A DNA stretch of 64,000 nt. Origin: Astragalus membranaceus (taxonomy: Eukaryota > Streptophyta > Magnoliopsida > Fabales > Fabaceae). The notes beneath the pieces were generated by a model. That model did not search any database. It had not been told where the DNA came from and worked only from the letters and a program-made list of their open reading frames with translations. A program made the translations under genes and the position numbers. Location: contig CM076846.1 of assembly GCA_039519185.1 (NCBI GenBank), forward strand, positions 134,017,027 through 134,081,026, in the 5' to 3' direction. Positions within the stretch are counted from its first letter, which is position 1; each line of letters starts with the position of its first letter. Shown here piece by piece: positions 33,901 to 44,400 of this stretch.

Positions 33901-36900
33901 ACGCACTTTGCTTATTCATGCTAATGTTCCTTTGAAGTTTTGGGGGGATGCTGTCATCACTGCAGGGCACTTGATTAATAGAATGTCATCCTCTGCTATC
34001 CAGAATAGGGTTTCTCATTCCATATTGTTCCCCGATGAACCATTGTTCCGTATCTCTCCTCGAGTCTTCAGTTCAACTTGTTTTATTCATGATCTTACTC
34101 CGGGACTTGATAAATTGTCTGCTCGTGCAGTTAAGTGTGTCCTCCTGGGCTATTCACGCATTCAAAAAGGGTGTCGATGCTACTATCCCTCCACACATCG
34201 CTTCTACATGTCTGCCGATGTCACCTTCTTTGAAGATGCACCCTTCTTTGCATCTCCCATTGAGTCTGAGTCTGTCTCTCAAGTATTACCTATTCCTGAC
34301 TTTGTCCCGGTGGTTCCCCTCCCACCCATCCTTGATCAGATAGATCACCCTTCTCCTACGGAGCTTCATAGTCCTCCTAGTCCTCCTTCCTTGCACACTT
34401 ATCAGCGTCGTGCTCGTCCCCCTCCTGTCGACCTACCTCCTACAGAAGATCCTAGTGACTCATCTCCTGCCCCGGTTTCCTCTCCTACTCCGGATCCGCC
34501 TACGGAGTCAGACGACCCTTCTGTTGCCTTGCGTAAAGGTACACGTTCCACCCGTAACCCTCATCCTATTTATAATTTCCTCAGTTATCATCGCTTATCA
34601 CCTTCACATTATACCTTTGTGTCTGCTATTTCTTCCATCACCATTCCTAAGTCCACACAGGAAGCTCTTTCTCATTCAGGTTGGCGACAAACTATGAATG
34701 ATGAGATGACAGCCTTTGAATCTAACCAGACATGGACTCTTGTGCCACCTCCTCCTGGTAAATCTATTGTTCGGTGTCGTTGGGTATATACTGTCAAAGT
34801 TGGTCCAGACGGAGGTATTGATCGTTTGAAAGCCCGTCTCGTGGCTAAGGGCTATTTCTTCCATCACCATTCCTAAGTCCACACAGGAAGCTCTTTCTCA
34901 TTCAGGTTGGCGACAGACTATGACGATGAGATGACAGCCTTAGAATCTAACCAGACATGGACTCTTGTGCCACCTCCTCCTGGTAAATCTATTGTTGGGT
35001 GTCGTTGGGTATATACTGTCAAAGTTGGTCCAGACGGAGGTATTGATCGTCTGAAAGCCTGTCTCGTGGCTAAGGGCTATACTCAGGTTTTTGGTCTTGA
35101 TTACAGTGATACTTTCTCTCCGGTGGCTAAAATGGCTTCTGTCCGTCTTTTCCTTTCTATGGCTGCAATGCGACATTGGCCGTTGTATCAACTTGACATC
35201 AAGAATGCATTTCTCCACGGTGATCTCGAAGAAGAAGTTTATCTCGAGCAACCACCAGGTTTCGTTGCTCAGTGGGAGTATCGTGGGTATGTCTGTCGAC
35301 TTCACAAAGCTTTGTATGGTCTTAAACAATCTCCTCGAGCATGGTTTGGGAGATTCAGCAGTGTCATTCAAGACTATGGCATGATTCGGAGTGAAGCTGA
35401 TCACTCGGTTTTTTATAAATTCTCCTCTCACAAATGTATTTATCTGGTTGTCTATGTCGATGATATTGTCATTACAGGTGATGATCATGATGGGATTGCA
35501 GGACTTAAACAACATCTAGTCCACCACTTTCAGGTCAAAGATCTTGGGAAGTTACGATATTTTCTTGGCATAGAGGTAGCTCATTCTAAGGAAGAGATTG
35601 CTATCTCTCAGAGAAAGTATGCTTTGGATATCTTAGACATAGTTATCAAAATCGCGATATTAATCGCAAAATCGCACGATTTTAAGATTCTACCGACCCC
35701 CAACGATTCGATTTTGATTCAGAATCGAAAAAGCAGCTAAATCGTGCGAGTTTTGGTGGAATCGCACGATTCTACGATTTAGATGCGATTCCACGATTAA
35801 AATCGCACAGAAATGGTGATTTGGGGGAAGCGCAGAAAACGGGTCGGGTTTGCGACCCGGTTTGCGTTTTTACGCAAATCTACGATGCCAACCCTAATTT
35901 TCTCACTTCTCTCTCGTTCGTCTCTCTCTCTCGCTCGTCTCTCTCTCACTTCTCCCTCACAGTTCGTCTCTCTCCACTTCGCAAGCTCTGCTTCTACTTC
36001 TGTGCGTCGCGCTCCGGTTCGTCTCTCTCGCTTCTGTGCGTCTTGCTTCTGCTGCTGTTCAAGTTCTGGGATTCGATTCGCAAGCTCACTCGCTTCTGTG
36101 CGTCTTGCTTCTGCAGCTGTTCAAGTTCAACGATTCGATTCGCAAGCTCTCTCGCTTCTGTGTGACTTGCTTCTGCTGCTGTTCAAGTTCAACGATTGGA
36201 TTCGCAAGCTCTCTGCTTCTGCTGCTGTTCAAGTTCATCTTCAATATTGAGGTAACTGTTTCAGTTACTCTCTGTTTGTTTCAGTTACTCTCTGTTTGTT
36301 CAAGTTCATTATTTTATTCAAGTTCATCTTCAATAATAGTATGACAATGTCGTCTTGCTGCTGCTGCATTTCTATTACAGTGTTTGTATGGCTGGAACGG
36401 GCAGTAGTAGACCTCCTACTTCAACTGCATCAACCCCAAGTGTTGGGACGACTTCTAAACGCCGAAACCCGCCGAAAAATGCTCCCGGGCAGCAACAAGA
36501 TGTAGGTTGGCAACACGGTAGACTTGTCGAACGCAATAGTATTGAATGCAAATATTGTCGCAAAGTGTTTACTAGTGGGGGAATATACCGATTGAAGCAC
36601 CATTTAGCTTGCACAAAGAAAGATGTAGGAGAGTGCAAAAGTGTCCCGGATAACGTTCGGGAGCAAATGTGGAATCTTGTAGTTGAGTTGCAAAGGAATT
36701 TGATTGAGAAGAGAAATCCAACTCCACTTGAATCAAATGAAGTAAATTCAGTAGAAGAAATTGACACTGGTAAAAGAAAAATGGTTGAACTCCGGCAACC
36801 ACATATTTCAAATATTTTCAAGAAGGGTGTCACTTCTCAACCAACACTCAACAATGCATTCAAGCGAAGGGAGAAGGAAATACTGGATAAAAAGGTTGGA

Positions 36901-39900
36901 GATTAAGAAGATATTATGGGTTCTATGCCTAATATCACTTTGAATGATTTGATTTAGGCTTTATGATGGTTGTTGGTTTATGTCTAAGACTTTGAATGAT
37001 TTGATTTTTAGGCTTTATGATGGTTGTTGGTTTATGTCTAAGACTTTGAGTAATATCTGCATTTTAGTAAAATCTTACGATTTTACTTGCGATTTTACGA
37101 GTTACGATTTTGTTTAACCCCTTCCGATTCTAGTTTTTGATACTTTTTTTTGGGTAGAATCTTACGATTCTACTTGCGATTTTACGATTTCCGATTTTGC
37201 TACCCTGCTTACGATCTTGCGTAGAATCTCGATTTTCATAACTATGATCTTAGAAGAAACTGGCATGCTAGATTGCAAGCCTATTGACTCTCCTATGGAC
37301 CCTAATGTCAAGATCCTACCGGATCAGGGGGAGTCCTTTTCAGATCCAGGAAGGTATAGGAGGCTAATTGGGAAGTTGAGTTACTTGACCATGACGAGGC
37401 CAGATATTTCATACGCTGTTAGTGTGGTAAGTCAATTCCTAAATTCCCCTTGTGACAGTCATTGAGATGCTGTGGTTAGAATTCTGAGGTACATCAAAGG
37501 AGCTCCTGGAAAAGGTCTTGTTTACACAGATAAAGGTGATTCAAATGTTGTCGCTTACACAGATGCCGATTGGGCTGGTTGTCCCTTTGATAGAAGGTCC
37601 ACATCTGGGTATTGTGTTCCTATTGGTGGAAATCTAATTTAATGGAAAAGTAACAAGCAAACTGTTGTTGTCAGATCTAGCGCTGAGGCTGAATATCGAG
37701 CTATGGCTCTTACCATTCAGGAGCTTACATGGCTGAAATATCTTCTCCAAGAGTTGCGCTTCTGTAAAATAGGCACTATGAGTCTCATCTGTGATAATCA
37801 AGCAGCCCTACATATTGCGTCCAATCCAGTCTTTCATGAACGAACCAAACACATTGAAATTGATTGTCATTTTGTTCGTGGGAAGATTGTGTTCGGTGAC
37901 ATTGCTACTTCATTTGTTAGTTCTAATGATCAATTGGCAGATATCTTCACAAAAGCTCTTCGGGGACCAATGATAACTTACATATGTGACAAGCTGGATG
38001 CCTACAATCTATACGCTCCAGCTTGAGGGGGAGTGTTAAAATGTGTTGTAAATAGTAGTTTTATTTATGTATTCGGCCCAGGCCCGTTAGGTTTTCTCTA
38101 TTTAAACTCATTAGTGCTTGTACTCAAAACACAATATACAGTTAATAAAACGGAACTACAGCTGCTCTGTAGTCGCAGACGTAGGCAAAGATTGGCCGAA
38201 CTGCGTGACCAATATCATGTTTAATTATTTTAACCAAAGCATATCGTGGGTATGTCTGTCGACTTCATGGGTATGTCTGACAGACATACCCACGATAGTT
38301 TGTTAGCTACAAGTTAATCGTAAGCTGGCTTATCTTTTGTTAAAAATTACTTACAGTCTAGTAGTTGATGGATCACCTTGCTCAAAGCTTTCAAACACCG
38401 AATCCCATTTACTTGTGTCAATACCTACAAATGCATGGATACATGTGAATACTAATTAGCCCTAAACATGGGAAGCAAATCATTATGATTAATACTTAAA
38501 CTGATTTTTCTTTTGCCACAAAAGGGATGGTTTTCAACCCAGTTTTTCCATACTAGTGTTTTGGTTCATACCACAGCCTGTGTCATCAACTTCAAACCAA
38601 AGTATCATTTTGTTATCACCATTAGAAGCCTTCTTTGTATGGTTTTCATGTTGCTTTGCTCGGGTCTTTTGTGAACACCCCAATTTCTTCTGCTCCATTG
38701 TAAAATTTGCACTATCACCATAAGAATTTGAGTTTTCATACCATCCTCTCAGAATAACGTGACCCGCTGCAAACCATTATAAAGAATTAAGATTAGTCTT
38801 TCATTAGAGTTTCAGTACTTCATTGATCCATAGTAATCCAATGATTTGATAAATTTTTGAAACTCTTGTGAAATATGCTAATGAATATTTACATGAACAC
38901 AAAATTCCTTAGCAATGGGTCAGATTATCATTCTTTTTCCTCCTGTGAAATTCTATTTTTTTTTTGTGTGTGGTGAAGCATGTGAAATTCATATGATAGT
39001 AGGTTTTTTCCCATTTTTATATTTTCACCACCACTAATGTATAGAATAACTACAAATGATTCACTTACATTGAGTAAACTTAATTGAGTTGTTGATCAAA
39101 TTTGCAAAAATTTGAACTACCCTTGCAGAATCTCCCCGAACTAGTTTTGGCATATCATCTGCAGCAAATTAGCTAGACACATCAGAAAATTGTACATATT
39201 TCTAATCACCTATCTTATGCAACCAAAATAAAACTCATACCAGATAGGTCTAATACAATCTCTACACTGTGGTTAATGCATTGCACAGAAAACATATCTA
39301 CAAGCCCTTCAAGTTCCCTTCCCAAGTCAAATTCTGCATCTTCTAGGACCAGTTTTCCAGATTCCACCTATATTCTATAAAATATTAAAAGTCTTCTTTG
39401 GGACGAATGCAGTTCTGTAGCAATACTATTCATTTAAGTAATTGCCCTAAGGATGAGACTAAGATTTCTTTGAGCAAAAGGCTTAGCTGTTATCTCACCT
39501 TGCTCAGATCCAAGATGTTATTGAGTAAACGAAGTAAGGCAGTTGAGCATTTTCTTATTTGATTAACCGTTGCACATTGTTCATTTGTGAGGTGGTCATC
39601 GGACATTAGAATGTCAAGTAAACCTATAACTGCTGCCATTGGTGTCCTTAGTTCATGACTGAAATGCACCAAAGAAAAAGCTGTTGAAGAGTAATATTTG
39701 TGAACATACAAGGGCATTAACATGATTTTCTTAGACAAGTGAACAAAATGGCACATATAGGGAACTGGTCTGTTGGCTTGTTACTAATTCTCCTTGAACA
39801 AAATGGCACATATAGGGAACTTAGGTCTTTTGGCTTCTTACTAATTCTCCTTGGAGGAAGTGAACATGCATTTGTGTTTGGACTTATTTTGTTTATATTA

Positions 39901-42310
39901 TCTTGATTACAATGGATATATTCAGTCTGTTTCTTGTATGATTGAAGGTTAATTAATGTTCTTTGAATTCACACTGAGCCTGGAAAACCAACCTCATGTT
40001 TGCTAGAAATTGACTTTTATAGTTGCTTGATGCCTCTGCTTTCCTTCTTGCTTCAAGGTGACTGATTAGTTCTGCTCTTAGTTTCATTTCCTTTGATACT
40101 CCATTTGTCAATATCAAAATGCAAACACATCCGATGACTATAATACACAATGATGCAGATATCAGAATAACCAATGTTTTGAAAGCTCTTTCATCCGCCT
40201 GCCCCATGATATGCTTTCTTGGTATGATGATTACACCCACCTGCAAAAAGGTTATAAATTACAATAGAATAGTTTAGTTAATCAAAATAGCAACAGAAAA
40301 TTCTCCTAAAGTTTATGGCCTGATCATCTATAGATCACTGTCATACTTTGATAGCAATATTGCACATAAGATCAAATGTAAGGAAGAGGTGCAGTGTCAT
40401 GAAATGTACCAGTGGAAGTCTCTTCAAATTTAGGAAGAATGAGTCAATGTAATATTGCTGGTGACTTAGCATGGCATTCTCTACATGAACCTCATGACTT
40501 GGAGGGAAATTATTCCCATAGGTTTTCTGTAACCATTGAGCTCCCTCTCTTATTACTTCATTGTCACAATCAACATCCCTTTTAAGCTTAGGTGGCTTTG
40601 TTGAATTTGTCAGTAGAGGGTCATTTGTGGATGTTGCTAGCAAATAACCCTTTTGAGAGGTCAAATACATATGACCACTGTGCTTCTCAACTAGTTCTTT
40701 CATGAGCTGTCCAACACTATAAAATGCAGTTGTGACACCCACAACTGCCACAATGCTCTTATTAAAAGAATCCCAAACAGGTAATGCTGCGGAAAGTAAT
40801 GGCGAATCTGTAAATTTGCTCACAGAAACATGCCATGAAGCTACCCCATCCGGAACCTGGGATAGTCCTGCTATGTTGATTGAGTCTTCTGGTGCAATTT
40901 GCATTGCCTTTCCAATCTTCTCACCAGTGACGGGATCGAGCGGTAGGCGATACCAAATTGCAGACTTGTTTCTATGAGTGTCTTCATCATTTAAAGCTTC
41001 ATGTGTTGCAAATGAATTGATCTCATTATACCCACTGGTAACAATGAAGTCAGAGTAAATGTAAAAAGTATTATTATCCTTCAAGTCTCTATGAAATGCT
41101 TGGACGAACCCGTTCCTATATTTGATAGTTATTGAGTTGAGAGCTTTTCTACTAGCAAACAGTGCCCATGTTACAACCCTCATGGCTTCATACATCTGCC
41201 AAGAATTGAAACAGTACAAATAAGCAAACCACTAAGGGTGTGTTTGGGTAAAAAAACATAATTAAGTGCTTATTGACTAAAGGGTTATCATATAAACGCT
41301 TAAGCTATTTCTATAATTAATGAGAAAATGTGGTTAAACTGTTTTCATATAAGCGGAAAACTGTTTTTATAAGTTATCATGAAAATTTTATTCAAATAAA
41401 CCAAAAACAGTTGATGGACATGTTGTAAGCTATTTCCATATTCAAATGCGACCTAAGTGCAATGCAAATGGTATCATCATACAACAAATAACATAACAAG
41501 AGTATAATGAATAGCATATGAGTCAACCTCAACTAGCTCTTCTTGAGTGGCTATGTTGGTGTGGCTTCTGATCACATACTCAGACAACTTGACCTGAGCA
41601 GTTGTAATTTCAGCTGTAGAATTCAAAATGTTCCACATTCTCAAGATGGGACGTTGTAGAAGTTCATAACGAAGGTCATAAGCCAAGCTATTTAGAGATT
41701 TTGTTGTATAAATTTTTGTGAAATGCCATGTCAGGAAAGTAAGTAGACCAATCAAAATAGCTAGCATAACCTGTATGAATAATCAAAATAATGATTAAGT
41801 CCAACAAATTGGGTTTGTATTCATATGCACAACTAAGGTGCTACTCTAAATTCAAGTTAATGAATGAAGGAATGAATATCTTTCAGCAAGTCAACCATTG
41901 TGTGCCCCCATCGTTGGTTGCATCGACAGTTTCAGTGATACAGATATGATGGCTCCCGAGTTTAAATCCAAATGTAACTGTGCCATAGTGTGTGCGGTGC
42001 ACTGGTGTTTATTTGACGTTTTATCTAAGTTGACCAAAAAGTATCAACTATAATGATATAGATTCAGTGATACACTCAATTAGAGACCAAAATTCTAATG
42101 ATGCAGGGAAAATTAACTGACCATGATTGCTAGGCGAACCACAAAGACACTGTAATAGGATGAGAGACATTGAGTACTATTGGTATACTGAAATTCTTCT
42201 TTTTCCACATCCCTGTGGAAACTTCTATTTGGGATGCTACTTTTCTTCCAAGAAGTGGCAAAACCTTGCAATCTATCAAAAACATACCTGAACTTGGTAC
42301 CCATAGGCAA
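27961..42310 (-). CDS. AHK1: AHK1-type hybrid sensor histidine kinase (osmosensor-like)
   Basis: Membrane hybrid histidine kinase of a His-Asp phosphorelay; AHK1 relatives act in osmotic and drought sensing. Thirteen coding exons, 5' to 3' on the minus strand: 42310-42122, 41770-41528, 41195-40410, 40240-39993, 39658-39499, 39367-39241, 39158-39069, 38766-38572, 38424-38355, 30204-30162, 29861-29721, 29648-28533, 28173-27961. They sum to 3621 nt, giving an open frame of 1206 residues. Membrane segments are near residues 58-82 and 428-453, with an extracellular loop between. The phospho-accepting His is about 490 (SHELRTP). ATP-binding boxes are NLINNSIKFT, VDDTGCGID and GGTGLGLCIV. The receiver has the phospho-Asp at about 1134 (LVLMDCQ) and Lys about 1188 (LTKPI). 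Intron 9 (30205-38354) holds a copia element. Splice sites are predicted by eye. Confidence 0.88.
30314..30420. repeat. 52-bp tandem duplication in kinase intron 9
   Basis: CCCCTTTATTATTTATAG...CAACATGCCTTA occurs twice, starting at 30314 and 30366, with a few differences. Confidence 0.8.
30541..30742 (+). repeat. Copia-1 5' LTR
   Basis: Runs from TGTTAAAATG to TTTTAACA and is paired with the LTR at 38034-38234. Confidence 0.9.
31985..32642. mobile_element. Non-autonomous hAT element in copia gag (658 bp)
   Basis: Flanked by a perfect 8-bp target duplication, GTCTCAAA (31977-31984 and 32643-32650). The ends are TAGGAATGTCAA and the reverse complement of TTGACACCCCTA, giving a 12-bp terminal repeat with two mismatches. 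Subterminal regions are dense in CGGGTACCCG-like GC-rich palindromes; the middle is AT-rich and non-coding. An 8-bp duplication and TAGGG-type ends fit the hAT superfamily. Confidence 0.88.
34626..35076 (+). repeat. 225-bp tandem duplication in copia integrase/RT linker
   Basis: The segment from TATTTCTTCCATCACC to AAGGGCTAT is present twice, with a period of about 225 bp and a handful of differences, including a 1-bp deletion in the second copy. The first copy ends the polyprotein with an artificial stop (about 34874). Confidence 0.85.
36024..36240 (+). repeat. 62-bp tandem repeat in hAT leader
   Basis: About 3.5 copies of CGCTTCTGTGCGTCTTGC, then TTCTGCTGCTGTTCAAGTTC, then ATTCGATTCGCAAGCTC, with point differences. 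Confidence 0.8.
36388..36906 (+). CDS. hAT transposase N-terminal fragment with BED zinc finger
   Basis: Open frame of 172 residues beginning MAGTGSSRPP just after a good acceptor (TTACAG). A BED-type zinc finger lies at about residues 50-80 (CKYCRKVF, then RLKHHLAC), the DNA-binding domain at the start of many hAT transposases. The frame ends soon after, in a basic region (FKRREKEILDKK). The catalytic RNase H-like domain and the C-terminal hAT dimerisation domain are absent. A truncated DNA-binding remnant is likely, although such a protein could in principle still bind hAT ends. Confidence 0.75.
   Translation: MAGTGSSRPPTSTASTPSVGTTSKRRNPPKNAPGQQQDVGWQHGRLVERNSIECKYCRKVFTSGGIYRLKHHLACTKKDVGECKSVPDNVREQMWNLVVELQRNLIEKRNPTPLESNEVNSVEEIDTGKRKMVELRQPHISNIFKKGVTSQPTLNNAFKRREKEILDKKVGD
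38034..38234 (+). repeat. Copia-1 3' LTR
   Basis: Starts TGTTAAAATG and ends TTTTAAC, lacking the clean terminal CA at the junction with filler DNA. Confidence 0.85.
38235..38297 (+). other. Filler DNA between copia-1 3' LTR and target duplication
   Basis: The 63 bp contains a copy of a piece of the element's own reverse transcriptase gene (TATCGTGGGTATGTCTGTCG, as at about 35279-35298). This is followed by an inverted partial copy (GACAGACATACCCACGATA). See findings. Confidence 0.8.
41240..41455. repeat. Possible MITE in kinase intron 2
   Basis: Begins near GGGTGTGTTTGGGTAAA and ends near TCAAATGCGACCTA, a layout seen in many plant MITEs. The same right-hand end is recognisable in the inverted copy near 27770-27800, so it was present before the duplication. 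Confidence 0.35.
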
Positions 42311-42888
42311 ACTTGAACCAAACTGGTGAACATACAGAAGAGGTTTGGTCTCTCGTCTTCTGACACTTGTAACTCACTGTTATGTTACTTAATTTCAATT
42401 ATTTTATATGAACAAAAAGGTATAGACAAAATACTTTGTTCTGTTTTAATAATGCTACTTGTACTTTATGCAGTTCCCACTGGCTGTGTATGTGTGTGTA
42501 AAAGTGAAAGAGAATTGTGGTGTGGTGTTTTATTTTATTCCAGATGCCTTATCCATGTATATATGGCATATTACATTTGCCACTTCCTTTCCTTTGTGTT
42601 CACTTGTGTGAGGGTTCCCTTGGCTTGGCCCAATTGGACGTCTGGCATCTTTTGAATCATACACATGTAGCTATTACTACAGGCACAGTGGGACATAAAC
42701 CACGACCATGAAACTTCCGATGTTTGGGTTTGGGGGATACTTTGAATATGGTGCAGTGGTGGTTGGTGCCCACACTCTTTTTCAATTATAATGCTTCCGC
42801 CAATTAGAAACAAGACTCAACTGATCTCTATTATTCATTGTTGTTCTTTTTGGTCCAATGTAATGAGTTATGTTAACTAATAATGTGC
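42311..42888 (-). promoter_or_regulatory. Upstream region of AHK1-type kinase
   Basis: No other gene is seen. Read on the minus strand this is the 5' flank of the kinase gene. A TATA-like CATATATACATGG lies at about 42551-42563, roughly 245 bp upstream of the ATG, but nothing else supports it as the promoter. Confidence 0.3.
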
Positions 42889-43085
42889 GACTAATAACTG
42901 GGTTCGGATCCCACCTCAAGGTCTCAAGTTTGTGTCTTGGGTGTGATAAAAATTTTATTGGGAGGGAAAAACTGTACGGGCTGATAAAACTGGATTTACA
43001 TAGCCAGTCAGGTTCCCCGGTGTAGATTAGTCACCAACAAAGCTGGTCGATACTACGCAACAATAACACGATAACAAAAAAGCTA
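42889..43085 (+). mobile_element. 5'-truncated tRNA-related SINE
   Basis: Contains a B-box-like GGGTTCGGATCCC near 42900. A SINE-like body follows (TTTTATTGGGAGGG, CAGGTTCCCCGG, GATACTACG). No convincing A box was found. Identification is from the general form of plant SINEs. Confidence 0.45.
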
Positions 43086-43284
43086 AGAACGTAGTAATAA
43101 GACTCTTCATTGGTTAACATTTAAGTAGCCAACTTTAGCTTGCTTATCTCTTTTTAAGTGAATTTCATTACTATATTGTCTTTAAGCAAATAGTATCCAT
43201 GTAAGTAACCCTCGTATACCCCATTCAGAAGAAGGTAATGAATGTGCTGACGTAACCTCCTATGAGTTATGTTTGTTGGGATAT

Positions 43285-43620
43285 TTTTTTACCCCCATCA
43301 TATCACTATATATCCCTATATAATTTGATACATTGAAAATACCCCTGCCAAACTAAAACTCGCTTGGATTTATCTTTTTTTAGATAAATCCGCTTTGTTA
43401 TTTTTCCAAAGCGGATTTATCTATAGTGGGTAAATCCGATTTTCTTTTTTTTAGGGAAATCAGATTTAGATAAATTCGCTTTGTTATTTTTCTAAAGCGG
43501 ATTTATCTTCCCAATAGGTAAATCCGACTTTTAAATAACAAAGCGGATTTACCTAATGTCCCCACATCCGCTTTTAAAATTAACAAAAACGGATTTACCT
43601 AATGTGGGGGTAAATTGTCA
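43285..43620. repeat. Hairpin-rich element with AAAGCGGATTTA motif
   Basis: The left end has TTTTTTTACCCCCATCAT and the right end AATGTGGGGGTAAATTG. Between them the motif AAAGCGGATTTA(T/C)C or its reverse complement occurs about eight times in alternating orientation, for example GATAAATCCGCTTTG, then a T-rich spacer, then CAAAGCGGATTTATC. The layout resembles the ends of the element at 48700-50543. Confidence 0.6.
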
Positions 43621-43997
43621 TGTAAAGAATAAAGAATAAAGAAAGAGGGGTAAATTGCCACATACTGGATCAACTTCACATTGCCACATAAATCAACTTC
43701 AATGAAGAATAAAGAAAGAGGAGAAATCAGGAAAAGAAAAAAAGTAGAGATACTCAAGATTTGCTTAAAGAAACTTGATTCTTTTCCAAATATATTGCTG
43801 ATAGAATAATGAAAACGATTCTCGTAAATGCTAGCATCGACAATAAGAAATATTTAAAATTGAAATTTGTAGCTTTATCTATGACCAACTATGTATCAAT
43901 AAAAATTAAATTATGGATTGAGAAAGATGTTGATGTGATTGAGCACGACGAATAGAATTTGGACCTGCAAAACAAACTATTCAGTAAAGCCCGAGGT
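43621..43997. other. Unassigned sequence
   Basis: AT-rich, no gene recognised. TAAAGAATAAAGAAAGAGG is repeated near 43625 and 43705. Confidence 0.25.
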
Positions 43998-44321
43998 GTT
44001 GATGAAACTATGTTTGGGAGAGGAACTTTGGAGGGAGAGGGTGGGGAGGGCATATTTTTCAATTCTAAATTGAGGAAGCTATAAAATGTCTCTAAACATA
44101 AATCAAATGTGATTAAAAATGCTATATTGATATCTATCAATTTGTTCTTTTAATTTTTTAAAATCTCAAATACATATTAAAATATAGACAAATCTTTTTC
44201 AAGCCTTCCACTCCCTTCCCCTCGCAAAACCCCCTCCCAAACATACCCAAGAATTCAAAAATATGTCCTCCCCTCCCCTCCCTTCCCCTCCCAAAACCCC
44301 TTCCAAACATACCTTCATCAA
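43998..44321. mobile_element. MITE with TTGATGAA...TATGTTTGG ends (324 bp)
   Basis: The left terminus TTGATGAAACTATGTTTGG is the near reverse complement of the right terminus (CCAAACATACCTTCATCAA). G-rich and C-rich blocks (GGAGGGAGAGGG, CCCCTCCCCTCCC) flank an AT-rich centre. No clear target duplication was confirmed. Confidence 0.5.
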
Positions 44322-44400
44322 TTTTGGCACACCCATTAGAAAAAATGATTAGTAGTCTAGATTTTATAAAAAGAGTTGTCTAATTTACGATCGAACCTTT

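Larger units (their letters stand above)
35638..37246 (+). mobile_element. hAT element with BED-finger fragment (1609 bp)
   Basis: Inserted in copia pol with a perfect 8-bp target duplication ATCTTAGA (35630-35637 and 37247-37254). Terminal inverted repeats are CATAGTTATCAAAATCG on the left and the reverse complement of CGATTTTCATAACTATG on the right (16 of 17 matching). Subterminal regions repeat ATCGCACGATT and ATCTTACGATTTTAC. The leader has a 62-bp tandem repeat (36024-36240). A second duplication of about 56 bp (ACTTTGAATGATTTGATT...) is at 36931-37047. Most of the transposase is missing. Confidence 0.88.
31320..38026 (+). pseudogene. Copia-1 Gag-Pol polyprotein, disrupted
   Basis: Copia gag-pol frame starting at ATG 31320, after a leader with an (ATC)n run at 31269-31296. 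Order: Gag; zinc knuckle CTYCKRPGHTENKC (about 32755); protease DTGAS (about 33013); GAG-pre-integrase LLHRRLGHPS; integrase (SDVWGP, LRSDNANEY, QNGIAERKNR); reverse transcriptase (VYVDDIV, about 35450); RNase H (YTDADWAG, SSAEAEYRAM); stop at 38024. Lesions: hAT insertion in gag (31985-32642); frameshift near 33250; a 225-bp tandem duplication (about 34626-34851 and 34852-35076) that ends the frame early; hAT insertion between reverse transcriptase and RNase H (35638-37246); and two in-frame stops at about 37464 and 37640. Removing both hAT elements restores local reading frame at each site. Confidence 0.85.
30536..38302 (+). mobile_element. Copia retrotransposon with two nested hAT elements (kinase intron 9)
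   Basis: Complete copia insertion. The 5' LTR is 30541-30742 and the 3' LTR 38034-38234, about 202 bp each, starting TGTTAAAATG and differing at three internal positions plus the end. The primer-binding site TGGTATCTAGAGCC follows the 5' LTR (30743), resembling the initiator-Met tRNA site. The purine tract GAGGGGGAG (38025-38033) precedes the 3' LTR. The target duplication is GTTTG at 30536-30540 and 38298-38302, but 63 bp of filler sits between the 3' LTR and its right copy. It is on the strand opposite to the host gene. Non-autonomous now because of nested insertions and coding lesions. Confidence 0.9.

Noticed and set aside
43380..43600. Alternating AAAGCGGATTTA motifs as a CRISPR or operator array
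   Set aside because: Copies are in both orientations with similar spacers inside a transposon-like frame. No prokaryotic context.
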